Origin: JAFMPW01 sp040830565
GTDB lineage: Bacteria > Bacteroidota > Bacteroidia > Flavobacteriales > Flavobacteriaceae
Length of the DNA stretch: 7,422 nt
Direction of reading: 5' to 3'
NCBI GenBank assembly: GCA_040830565.1
Contig: JBFOMC010000159.1
Span: forward strand, 1 to 7,422
Part shown: one piece after another, positions 1 to 5,645 of the stretch
Position numbering within the stretch: position 1 is the first letter of the stretch
Layout of the letters: each line of letters starts with the position of its first letter
Translations under genes and position numbers: made by a program
Notes under the pieces: model-generated
Told to the model about the DNA's origin: nothing
The model's database searches: none
The model's input: the letters and a program-made list of their open reading frames with translations, nothing else

Positions 1-290
1 CCTTTCTCGATCTTATGAACTTCATAACTTGCAATAGCCTGTCCATTAAGTGTTGGTGAAAGTTCGGCTCCCGTTATTGCGATAAAAGTAGGTTCGTGGA
101 ACTCTAACTCAGGACCGGTCATCGTAATCTCTAAAAGGGCATCACTTTCCTTGTTTTCCAAAAGTGCGTTAGCTATGGAGGCAGAATAGCTGTCCATTGC
201 TCCCGAAACCGGCACTCCTTTGTTCCTGTAATTGAACCTTCCACGGTCCTGGATGGTTGTAAAAAAGCCAGATGCAACTACTTTAAGCAT
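1..290 (-). CDS. pxpC: 5-oxoprolinase subunit C (PxpC/KipA family), N-terminal part only
   Basis: This is the first 96 codons of the biotin-dependent-carboxyltransferase-like subunit of the ATP-dependent 5-oxoprolinase, which with PxpA and PxpB converts 5-oxo-L-proline plus ATP to glutamate in the cytosol. The window edge cuts the rest; the family is usually about 300 residues. Reading from the ATG at 290 gives MLKVVASGFFTTIQDRGR, then GVPVSGAMDSYSA and later AITGAELSPTLNG, which is the family signature (G-x-x-TTIQD-x-GR and GVP-x-SGAMD). The ATG lies inside the end of pxpB: pxpB stops with TAA at 285-283, so the two genes overlap by 8 bp, suggesting translational coupling in one operon. Family and start are seen directly; the reaction is known for the family. 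The gene is incomplete only because of the window boundary. Confidence 0.93.
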   Translation of the reverse strand, partial: MLKVVASGFFTTIQDRGRFNYRNKGVPVSGAMDSYSASIANALLENKESDALLEITMTGPELEFHEPTFIAITGAELSPTLNGQAIASYEVHKIEK

Positions 291-1017
291 TCAGTTCCTT
301 TTTTTCTAACTTAAAAATTCCTACTTCAGCCTCAATCTTATGAAGGTCATATGCTCCCCTGCTGATTTCATAAAAGGCTATTTTATCCCCAACATTTACG
401 AAACAAGGATCGTCGTGATTGAGATTAAAAATTGGGATAGGGCATTTCCCAATGATATTCCAACCCCCTGGAGAATCCTGGGGATAGATTCCTGTTTGTT
501 GCCCGGCAAGGCCGACAGATCCCTTGGCAACTTTTAGTCTTGGACTATCCTTTCTTGCCGTGATCAAAGTCTCTGGCAACCCTCCCAAATACATAAAACC
601 AGGAAGGAAGCCAATACCGAAGACCGTATATATGCTGCCGGTATGCAGATCAATGATCTCTCGTTCGCTTTTGTTCAATAGCTTGGCCACCTCTTTGAGA
701 TCCGGGGCAAATTCTTGATCATAACAAACCGGCAGTTTCCATTGATAGCGGGTGACCGGGGCTTGTTGCCTTTTCTCAGAGTACCATTCTTTAAGGGTTC
801 TTTTAAATTTACCAAAATTGATATCGCCTTCTCGTTTAATAAGAGTCAGTGAATTATAGGCAGGTATATTTTCCCACTGTTCTTCATCGGTATATTTGGA
901 TTGTAAATACTTATCAAACTGAAGGATGTCTTCCAAAATTGCTTCCTCTACCTTATCAGGCCACTCAATAATTACGGCTTGTGCTCCAAAGGGTTTTATG
1001 GTGATAGGATAAGACAT
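283..1017 (-). CDS. pxpB: 5-oxoprolinase subunit B (PxpB/KipI family)
   Basis: A 244-residue cytosolic subunit of the PxpABC 5-oxoprolinase. PxpB and PxpC (the KipI and KipA families) are related to the two halves of urea-amidolyase-type allophanate hydrolase proteins. The C-terminal cyclophilin-like domain has the family signature at about residues 131-195: TVFGIGFLPGFMYLGGLP, then SPR and GSVGLAGQQTGIYPQDSPGG, ending in the GWNIIG stretch. The frame is open upstream to 1107, but those extra 30 residues (MYSWRYPHC...) match nothing in the family and lie over the 3' end of pxpA. The ATG at 1017 gives MSYPITIKPFGAQAVII, the normal N-terminus. It overlaps the pxpA stop as TAATG, a classic coupling arrangement. 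KipI in Bacillus subtilis was first described as a sporulation kinase inhibitor, but in this gene setting the 5-oxoprolinase role is much the better reading. Confidence 0.95.
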   Translation of the reverse strand: MSYPITIKPFGAQAVIIEWPDKVEEAILEDILQFDKYLQSKYTDEEQWENIPAYNSLTLIKREGDINFGKFKRTLKEWYSEKRQQAPVTRYQWKLPVCYDQEFAPDLKEVAKLLNKSEREIIDLHTGSIYTVFGIGFLPGFMYLGGLPETLITARKDSPRLKVAKGSVGLAGQQTGIYPQDSPGGWNIIGKCPIPIFNLNHDDPCFVNVGDKIAFYEISRGAYDLHKIEAEVGIFKLEKKELNA

Positions 1018-1781
1018 TATTTTGTTATTCTGATTTGATGTTTTGATAGCTCGGTTGAAAGATACTCCAATATTTGTAAGGCAGTGGGGGTATCTCCATG
1101 AATACAAATTGTATCTGCCTTCATTGGATGAAGATTCCCTGTTACAGATTTCACCTGATGCTCGTTAACCATGCGGACAATATGATCCAAAACCATGAAG
1201 GGAACTTCAATCAAAGCCCTATCGTCTTTTCTTGACACCAGGCTAAGGTCGTCATTGTAGTTTCTATCCCCAAATGCCTCGCGGACCAATTCCCATCCTT
1301 TACTGAGTGCTATCTCTTCGACTATCGATTTATAGGGTACAAATAATTTCGTATTTCGCCGATATGCTGATATCGCTTCCAGAAATAGTTCTGCCTTCTC
1401 CCTGTCCTTTGCTATGTCGTTATAAAGCGCCCCATGAGGTTTAATATGATGTAACTCACCGTCCTCTTCATTTAGAATACGCATCATTGTGCGAAGTTGA
1501 TTCCTGATGCTCCCTAAAAATTCTTCTTTAGGGAGTTCAAGGGAAATTCTACCAAAGTTCTCACGGTCGGGATATGAGGGATGTGCCCCTACCTTTATAT
1601 TGTGTTCTTTAGATAGGCGAACGAGTTTCCTCATAAGGTCAACATTCCCCGCATGCCCGCCACAGGCAATATTGCAGGATGAAATAAGCGGAAATAACTT
1701 GTTTTCGTTCCCCTCTCCTTCTCCGACGTCACAGTTAATATCAATATCCTTTATTTCCAAATGTGCTGATGATTCAAACAT
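1017..1781 (-). CDS. pxpA: 5-oxoprolinase subunit A (PxpA, LamB/YcsF family)
   Basis: A 254-residue cytosolic subunit of the ATP-dependent 5-oxoprolinase. The LamB/YcsF family hallmarks are all present: DINCDVGEGEG (residues 14-24), the SSCNIACGGHAG stretch (34-45), VGAHPSYPDRENFGR (64-78), HIKPHGALYND (112-122), EAFGDRNY (168-175), and near the C-terminus VKSVTGN and CIHGD (226-230). Conserved Asp and His residues in these motifs are likely active-site residues, known for the fold rather than shown here. The ATG at 1781 was chosen; a TTG at 1790 would add only three residues and sits just 2 bp after an AGGG that is better spaced (about 11 bp) from the ATG. The gene lies 19 bp downstream of the NRAMP-like stop and overlaps pxpB by one base (TAATG), so it is the second gene of the operon. 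Length is normal and nothing is broken. Confidence 0.94.
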   Translation of the reverse strand: MFESSAHLEIKDIDINCDVGEGEGNENKLFPLISSCNIACGGHAGNVDLMRKLVRLSKEHNIKVGAHPSYPDRENFGRISLELPKEEFLGSIRNQLRTMMRILNEEDGELHHIKPHGALYNDIAKDREKAELFLEAISAYRRNTKLFVPYKSIVEEIALSKGWELVREAFGDRNYNDDLSLVSRKDDRALIEVPFMVLDHIVRMVNEHQVKSVTGNLHPMKADTICIHGDTPTALQILEYLSTELSKHQIRITK

Positions 1782-1800
1782 TAAATTCAAAACCCTGGTC

Positions 1801-2994
1801 CTAAAGCAATCCGAACACCGCTAAAATACTTTTAGCTCCGAGCACAATCACCAGCAAAATGATAACAATAGCTAAGATGTTGTGCCAGATCGTATTTCTA
1901 AATTTTCCCAGTACCGATGCTTTGTTCACGATCCATAATAGAAAAATAGCAATAATCGGAAGTAAAATACCATTAGCCACCTGGGCAAACTTTATGATCT
2001 CTATAGGCGTAATACTAAACGACAGGGAGCATACCCCGACTACCAAAATTATCATCCAAACCAGCCTGAATTTCAAATCCTGCAATCCAGCCTGCCACCC
2101 AAAACAGCTATTCGCAACATAGGCCGCCGCCAGTGGTGCCGTAATAGCAGAGGTCACCCCAGCTGCGAACAGTCCGATTCCCATAAAATAACGGGCAGTA
2201 TTCCCAAATAGGGGTTCCAGCCCCTTAGCAAGGTCCAGAACATTGGTTACCGTACCACCTCCTATGGAAGTTGCCGCAATTATAATTGCCATAGAAACCA
2301 TACCGCCCAAACCAACAGCTATGAGGGTATCTCTTTTAGCATATTCAAGATCCCCTGAAGTCTTCCACTTTTCCCGCACCAGGGAGGCATGCAGAAACAA
2401 ATTGTAGGGAACCACAGTAGTGCCAACCAGCGCTATGATCGTCAAAATACCGTTTTCCGGAACTGTTGGCATAAATAATCCTTCAAAAACTGCCTCCAGG
2501 TCTGGCTTAGTGATCGCAGCAGTGATCAAAAAAGAAAAACTCATGAGTAAGACCAGGCTAATAAAGACCTTCTCCAATACCTTATAAGAACCTATGTATA
2601 AAAGGAAGAAGGCCACTATTCCTATAATATATGGGTACAAATAGAAGTACTTGTCACCAAATAATGCCTCTAATCCCAAAGTGGCTCCTCCGATGTTTCC
2701 CGCTTCATAGGCTGTGTTTCCTACGACAATAGCTGCCAGGATAATTCCAATGATTAAGTTCCGAACCAGTGGGGTTTTGAGTTCCTGCTTAATAACTTCT
2801 GCCAATCCTTTCTGAGTAATGATGCCCAAACGGGCCGCCATTTCCTGAAGAACAATAGTAGCTATAACAGACAGCAACATAGCCCAAAGCAAGGCATAGC
2901 CAAACTCAACCCCTGCCAGAGTGCAGGCTGTAACCGTTCCCGGCCCCACAAAAGCAGCAGCGACCAATACTCCAGGCCCGATTTTCTTGAACAT
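1801..2994 (-). CDS. NRAMP-superfamily transporter lacking the metal-ligand motif, first gene of the pxp operon
   Basis: A 397-residue integral membrane protein with about eleven hydrophobic segments, clearly of the NRAMP (SLC11-like, LeuT-fold) family: IGPGVLVAAAFVGPGTVTA in helix 1, EMAARLG (51-57) after helix 2, and VVPYNLFLHASLV in helix 6. The canonical Mn/Fe transporters use D and N of DPGN in helix 1 and A and M of the A-x-x-MPH stretch in helix 6. Here these read GPGT (17-20) and TTVVPYN (192-198), so the Asp, Asn and Met ligands are G17, T20 and V195, and the His is Y197. This argues against ordinary transition-metal transport. The Bacillus subtilis pxp cluster also carries an NRAMP-like gene (ycsG), so the linkage is recurrent. 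Inference: uptake of 5-oxoproline or a related small solute, feeding PxpABC. The ATG at 2994 starts right before helix 1, and the TAG stop is at 1803-1801. Substrate is unproven. Confidence 0.88.
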   Translation of the reverse strand: MFKKIGPGVLVAAAFVGPGTVTACTLAGVEFGYALLWAMLLSVIATIVLQEMAARLGIITQKGLAEVIKQELKTPLVRNLIIGIILAAIVVGNTAYEAGNIGGATLGLEALFGDKYFYLYPYIIGIVAFFLLYIGSYKVLEKVFISLVLLMSFSFLITAAITKPDLEAVFEGLFMPTVPENGILTIIALVGTTVVPYNLFLHASLVREKWKTSGDLEYAKRDTLIAVGLGGMVSMAIIIAATSIGGGTVTNVLDLAKGLEPLFGNTARYFMGIGLFAAGVTSAITAPLAAAYVANSCFGWQAGLQDLKFRLVWMIILVVGVCSLSFSITPIEIIKFAQVANGILLPIIAIFLLWIVNKASVLGKFRNTIWHNILAIVIILLVIVLGAKSILAVFGLL

Positions 2995-3099
2995 ATTTTG
3001 GTTGGTTTGCGAACTAGCTAAATAGCAATAGTAAATATAGAGGGTTTAAGGCTGGATACCTCGGCTAATTTTAAAAATTTTGAAAGCAAATTTTAACAG

Positions 3100-3140
3100 A
3101 AAAAGTGCATTTCGTCTAAAAAAATGCAGTTCATCTAAAA
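3100..3140. repeat. Tandem direct repeat, 19-bp period, in the divergent promoter region
   Basis: The core unit TGCATTTCGTCTAAAA (3106-3121) is repeated as TGCAGTTCATCTAAAA (3125-3140), 14 of 16 bases identical. Extending into the A-rich flank gives 19 of 22 matches at an offset of 19 bp (3100-3121 against 3119-3140). The repeats lie between the divergent starts at 2994 and 3223. A pair of same-orientation sites about two helical turns apart is the layout used by several response regulators, for example LytTR types, so this may be an operator for one or both genes. That role is inference; no regulator gene is in the window. Confidence 0.55.
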
Positions 3141-3169
3141 GTAGGGGTCCATACGTCGATACTTTATAC

Positions 3170-3204
3170 TAATCCCAAAAAGTGCTTGTTATTATAATCC
3201 CAAA
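3170..3204. repeat. Exact 10-bp direct repeat upstream of the zinc-finger gene
   Basis: TAATCCCAAA occurs at 3170-3179 and again at 3195-3204, a 25-bp period, ending 18 bp before the ATG at 3223. It could be a second operator pair or chance in AT-rich DNA. I found no convincing TTG/TAnnTTTG promoter pair in this intergenic region on either strand, so the transcription starts are unknown. Confidence 0.3.
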
Positions 3205-3222
3205 TCGAAATAACCTACTTAA

Positions 3223-3666
3223 ATGAAATGCTTGGAATGTAACAATGAACTGAGCTACATAGATCACAAAAATGCCATGGATTCCCTTGGCGTTGAACTG
3301 TGTTCTCAGCACGCTAAAAGGATAGAAAAGCTCATAAGGCAACACAATACCCCCATGGAGGCTGTTCAACTTTATTACGGTCTTAAAATTGCCGGAGCAA
3401 ATCCTATGTTAGAATGGTGGGATGGTAAAAAATCTGTTGATATCGCCGTTTCTCGTGTAAAACTGAACATTGAAATAGATACCGAATATCAGATGCTTAC
3501 ACATGAACAGGCGATTACTGAATTGGAGGAGACTATGCACTCCTTTAAAAATGGATTTACCACAATAAGAATTCCCCATATTCTAATTAAGCATTATTTA
3601 CAGGAAACTGTTGAGAATATACTTGGAATCATGGAGGGCCTTCGCGCCAACATCAAAGTGATCTAA
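3223..3666 (+). CDS. Putative zinc-finger protein with DUF559/Vsr-like PD-(D/E)XK nuclease-type domain
   Basis: A 147-residue soluble protein that I do not recognise by name. The N-terminus has CLEC (C3, C6) and later CSQH (C27, H30), which looks like a small CxxC-x20-CxxH zinc module. The rest follows the order of DUF559/Vsr-like nuclease domains: a helix starting TPMEA (43-47), an amphipathic stretch, EWWDGKKSVDIAV (64-76) with D73, then KLNIEID (80-86) with E84 and D86, and a final strand TTIRIPHILI (113-122). In DUF559 proteins the comparable line is TP-x-E ... DF ... L-x-IE-x-DG ... R-(F/I). The acidic core is kept, but the DG and histidine after the second strand are not obvious, so activity is uncertain. 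The ATG at 3223 places the first cysteine at residue 3. It diverges from the NRAMP-like gene and is followed 28 bp later by a membrane protein gene. No methyltransferase or other defence gene is visible nearby. Fold assignment is inference from pattern. Confidence 0.75.
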   Translation: MKCLECNNELSYIDHKNAMDSLGVELCSQHAKRIEKLIRQHNTPMEAVQLYYGLKIAGANPMLEWWDGKKSVDIAVSRVKLNIEIDTEYQMLTHEQAITELEETMHSFKNGFTTIRIPHILIKHYLQETVENILGIMEGLRANIKVI

Positions 3667-3694
3667 GTAGTAAAAACCCCAAAACCCCCTAGTT

Positions 3695-3997
3695 ATGGAC
3701 ACGAATGCTGGTAGTAATTATGTAGAAAGATCGTATAGGATTAGTAAACTGATATTAGTATTGCTAACCTTTGCTGCCCTGAGTATTGTTATTAACATCA
3801 ATGCCGAAATATCGAGGTACCTATTTGGGTTGCCCGTGGTATTATCGGGCCTTCTGGGCATTTACGGTTCTGTAATCATTTTTAAGGGTCTGGATGAACC
3901 TACAAACGAAAAAAAGATCATTGCAATCACCGTCAATTTCGCAATGGTCTTACTTGCACTTACTATTCTAATTTCTAATACCCTCTATAGGCTATAG
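3695..3997 (+). CDS. Small three-helix membrane protein of unknown function
   Basis: A 100-residue hydrophobic protein with three predicted membrane helices at about residues 17-36 (KLILVLLTFAALSIVIN), 43-64 (LFGLPVVLSGLLGIYGSVII) and 74-96 (KIIAITVNFAMVLLALTILI). The N-terminal 16 residues are polar, and a charged loop GLDEPTNEKK (65-74) separates helices 2 and 3. No catalytic motif or signal peptide stands out, and I do not recognise the family. It follows the zinc-finger/nuclease-like gene by 28 bp with no terminator between them, so the two are probably co-transcribed, and a strong hairpin terminator lies 64 bp after its stop. The short intervening sequence is rich in C and A runs without a clear ribosome site, as usual in Bacteroidota. 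The gene is likely real because of its length, composition and position. Confidence 0.75.
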   Translation: MDTNAGSNYVERSYRISKLILVLLTFAALSIVININAEISRYLFGLPVVLSGLLGIYGSVIIFKGLDEPTNEKKIIAITVNFAMVLLALTILISNTLYRL

Positions 3998-4020
3998 TCC
4001 TGTAGGATCAAAACGTATAT

Positions 4021-4041
4021 AAACGAGGTATTGCCCCGTTT
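4021..4041 (+). terminator. Weak hairpin after the small membrane gene
   Basis: AAACGAGG (4021-4028) can pair with CCCCGTTT (4034-4041) around a TATTG loop, 8 positions with one mismatch. It is followed only by ATTTGG, so the U-tract is poor. It may be an accessory element to the stronger hairpin at 4061-4106. Confidence 0.35.
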
Positions 4042-4060
4042 ATTTGGATGCCCCACCAAA

Positions 4061-4106
4061 GCAAGGTGTATATACCTTAATCGGTTTACCCCTTGCTTTC
4101 TTTTTT
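4061..4106 (+). terminator. Intrinsic terminator ending the zinc-finger/membrane-protein transcript
   Basis: GCAAGGTGTA (4061-4070) pairs with TACCCCTTGC (4087-4096), 9 of 10 positions, around a 16-nt loop, and is directly followed by TTTCTTTTTT (4097-4106). This is a good rho-independent terminator shape. It separates the upstream plus-strand pair from the aminotransferase gene, which therefore needs its own promoter. Confidence 0.7.
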
Positions 4107-4126
4107 CAGTAGCTTTCTGCACTTCC

Positions 4127-4154
4127 TTGCTATCGCTTATTATTCGTATCTTTT
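4127..4154 (+). promoter_or_regulatory. Candidate flavobacterial sigma-A promoter for the Tat aminotransferase
   Basis: TTG at 4127-4129 and TATCTTTT at 4147-4154 are 17 bp apart. This matches the TTG-N17-23-TAnnTTTG pattern known for Flavobacterium promoters except for the last base (T for G). Transcription would start near 4160, leaving a leader of about 10 nt before the ATG at 4172. Its place right after a terminator supports the call; no other evidence is available. Confidence 0.45.
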
Positions 4155-4171
4155 TTTCATAATATCTCTTT

Positions 4172-5284
4172 ATGAAAAATACAGATCGAAGACAGTGGCT
4201 CAAAACAGTTGCGCTTTCCGGGGGTTTTGCCGTCCTTGGAAGTTTTGATGCTTTAGCCAGGCAATATGCACCCACCAATGTTTCCCCTGAGGGTATCGCA
4301 AAGCTAAATTCAAATGAAAATCCCTATGGTCCTTCTAAAAGGGTTAGAGCAATGCTTACCGAATCTTTTGATATCGCCTGTCGTTATCCCTCAATAAAGT
4401 TTGGGGCATTGGTAGAAATGCTTGCAGAAAAGGAGGGGGTGACTAAAGATCATATTGTCGTTACCGGGGGTTCTACTGAAGGTCTAAAACTGGCGGGTTT
4501 AACGTATGCCAAGGATGGCGGGGAAGTAATTGCAGCAGACCCCACCTTTCAATCCATGCTTCGTTATGCAGAGCATTTTAGGGGGAAGGCGCATAGAGTG
4601 CCGGTAGATGACAATTTGGGACATGATCTTGAAGCCATGGCACAAAAGATCAATAAAAAAACCGGCATTATTTTTCTATGTAATCCCAACAATCCAACGG
4701 GCACTTTAATTGCAAAAGATGCTCTGGTCGACTTTTGTACTTCACATGATAATAAGGCAGTAATCTTCAGTGACGAAGCTTATTACGATTTTATCACAGA
4801 ACCAGATTATCCCTCAATGGTTGAGCTGGTAAAACAAGAAAGGAATATTATCGTCTCCAAAACCTTTTCTAAAGTTTACGGGATGGCCGGACTAAGAATT
4901 GGATATCTAATTGCCAGACCTGAAATGGCCAGAAAACTAAAAAGGGGAGTTATGGCAATGACCAATACTCTCGCGATAGAAGCGGCCAAAGAAGCTTTAA
5001 AAGACGACGAATTCTACAAGTTTAGCCTGGCCATGAACACGGAGGCTAAAGCCCATATCTATGAAACCCTGGAAGCTTTGAAATTGCCTTACGTAAAATC
5101 TCATACTAATTTTGTTTTCTTTAAAACAGGCAGACCCATTAGCGAAATAAATGCTGCCATGAAGAAAGAACGGGTATTAATTGGTAGACCTTTTCCTCCT
5201 ATGCTGGATTGGGCAAGAATTAGTACAGGAACTATGGAGCACATGAAACAGTTCCGTACCGCTTTGAACAAGGTAATGGCCTAA
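4172..5284 (+). CDS. Tat-signal-bearing PLP aminotransferase, class I/II, HisC-like
   Basis: A 370-residue fold-type I PLP aminotransferase close in pattern to histidinol-phosphate aminotransferase. Seen motifs: KLNSNENPYGPS (44-55), RYP (71-73), GGSTEGL (99-105), NPNNPTGT (171-178), D201 and Y204 in SDEAYYDF, the Schiff-base lysine K234 in SKTFSKVYG, R242 in GLRIGY, and the carboxylate-binding R349 in ARIST. All key residues are present, so it should be active. Unlike cytosolic HisC it starts with MKNTDRRQWLKT, a twin-arginine motif, then a short hydrophobic stretch (12-28) and a possible cleavage after ALA (27-29). The mature part (about 341 residues) is of normal HisC length. Inference: it is folded with PLP in the cytosol and exported by Tat to the periplasm or held at the membrane. 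It stands alone, without histidine-pathway genes, so a role in histidine synthesis is unlikely; its amino donor and acceptor are unknown. Confidence 0.9.
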   Translation: MKNTDRRQWLKTVALSGGFAVLGSFDALARQYAPTNVSPEGIAKLNSNENPYGPSKRVRAMLTESFDIACRYPSIKFGALVEMLAEKEGVTKDHIVVTGGSTEGLKLAGLTYAKDGGEVIAADPTFQSMLRYAEHFRGKAHRVPVDDNLGHDLEAMAQKINKKTGIIFLCNPNNPTGTLIAKDALVDFCTSHDNKAVIFSDEAYYDFITEPDYPSMVELVKQERNIIVSKTFSKVYGMAGLRIGYLIARPEMARKLKRGVMAMTNTLAIEAAKEALKDDEFYKFSLAMNTEAKAHIYETLEALKLPYVKSHTNFVFFKTGRPISEINAAMKKERVLIGRPFPPMLDWARISTGTMEHMKQFRTALNKVMA

Positions 5285-5292
5285 TTGCCTGA

Positions 5293-5351
5293 ATTACCCA
5301 GGAAAAAGCTTAAATAGCCCTAAAACTGTAGGGGTAATCCTTCATTTTTTT
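5293..5351 (+). terminator. Candidate terminator after the aminotransferase
   Basis: ATTACCC (5293-5299) is complementary to GGGTAAT (5332-5338), followed six bases later by a run of seven Ts (5345-5351). An alternative inner hairpin pairs CCCTA (5318-5322) with TAGGG (5329-5333). The two share bases and are mutually exclusive. The long loop and the gap to the T-run make this only moderately convincing. Confidence 0.4.
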
Positions 5352-5434
5352 GCCATTTAACCAATAAATCGTCCTTTTCATAGAAAAATATGATAAATAC
5401 AGCAATTTCTGAGTTCTATAGAAAACACTGCACT

Positions 5435-5530
5435 ATGAAAAAAAGAACTACCTCCTTTGCAACATTCGTTTATATTATCTGTGCACTAGGGATCTTATGG
5501 GCCTGGTATATCTATTTATATGCACACTAA
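5435..5530 (+). CDS. Possible 31-residue single-pass membrane microprotein
   Basis: ATG at 5435 to TAA at 5530 encodes 31 residues: a basic N-terminus MKKRTTS followed by one hydrophobic helix (about residues 8-29, FATFVYIICALGILWAWYIY) and the end LYAH. The pattern of two lysines and an arginine before an aromatic-rich helix is typical of real bacterial small membrane proteins, as N-in orientation would be predicted. It sits in an otherwise gene-free 361-bp stretch, after the aminotransferase terminator and before the hairpin at 5578-5601. No clear promoter or ribosome site was found. I do not recognise a family. A chance ORF of this size is quite possible, so this rests on its composition and position. 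Confidence 0.45.
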   Translation: MKKRTTSFATFVYIICALGILWAWYIYLYAH

Positions 5531-5573
5531 AACCCAATTTGATCAGCAAAACCCGGAGTGAATATTTACAGAT

Positions 5574-5601
5574 AAAAAAAACAGCCCTAATGAGCTGTTT
5601 T
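5574..5601. terminator. Intrinsic terminator between converging units, strongest on the minus strand
   Basis: AAAACAGC (5578-5585) and GCTGTTTT (5594-5601) form a perfect 8-bp stem with an 8-nt loop. On the minus strand the stem runs directly into eight Ts (complement of A5574-A5581), making an excellent rho-independent terminator for the YegP-like gene. On the plus strand only a short T-run follows, but it could still stop transcripts from the aminotransferase or microprotein side. Confidence 0.8.
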
Positions 5602-5613
5602 GATACATTTTCG

Positions 5614-5633
5614 TATGCCTTGATAAAGGCATA
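5614..5633. repeat. Perfect inverted repeat next to the terminator
   Basis: TATGCCTT (5614-5621) and AAGGCATA (5626-5633) form a perfect 8-bp hairpin with a GATA loop, 12 bp from the YegP-like stop codon. It lacks a U-tract on either strand. It may stabilise the 3' end of the minus-strand mRNA or act with the neighbouring terminator. Confidence 0.6.
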
Positions 5634-5645
5634 TACTCCTTTTGG

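Noticed and set aside
1017..1107. Longer pxpB start at 1107 adding MYSWRYPHC...
   Set aside because: The extra residues overlap the pxpA 3' end and do not resemble the PxpB N-terminus; the ATG at 1017 gives the normal start and a TAATG coupling.
1781..1790. TTG start at 1790 for pxpA
   Set aside because: It adds only three residues and is too close to the AGGG upstream; the ATG at 1781 is better placed. The difference is minor and cannot be settled from sequence alone.
1507..1824. Plus-strand open frame opposite pxpA
   Set aside because: It is antisense to a clearly conserved gene, has no recognisable domain, and is a shadow frame.
1801..2994. Annotating the NRAMP-like gene as mntH, a manganese transporter
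   Set aside because: The metal-ligand residues of helices 1 and 6 are absent and the gene is in a pyroglutamate operon.
3223..3997. Restriction-modification or other named defence system
   Set aside because: No methyltransferase, helicase, ATPase, integrase or transposase is visible; a nuclease-like fold alone does not support the call.
3985..4278. Minus-strand open frame across the terminator region and aminotransferase start
   Set aside because: It crosses an intrinsic terminator, a candidate promoter and the Tat signal coding region, and its protein is not family-like.
4172..5284. Calling the aminotransferase hisC of histidine biosynthesis
   Set aside because: It carries a Tat export signal and no histidine genes are nearby; only the family resemblance is supported.
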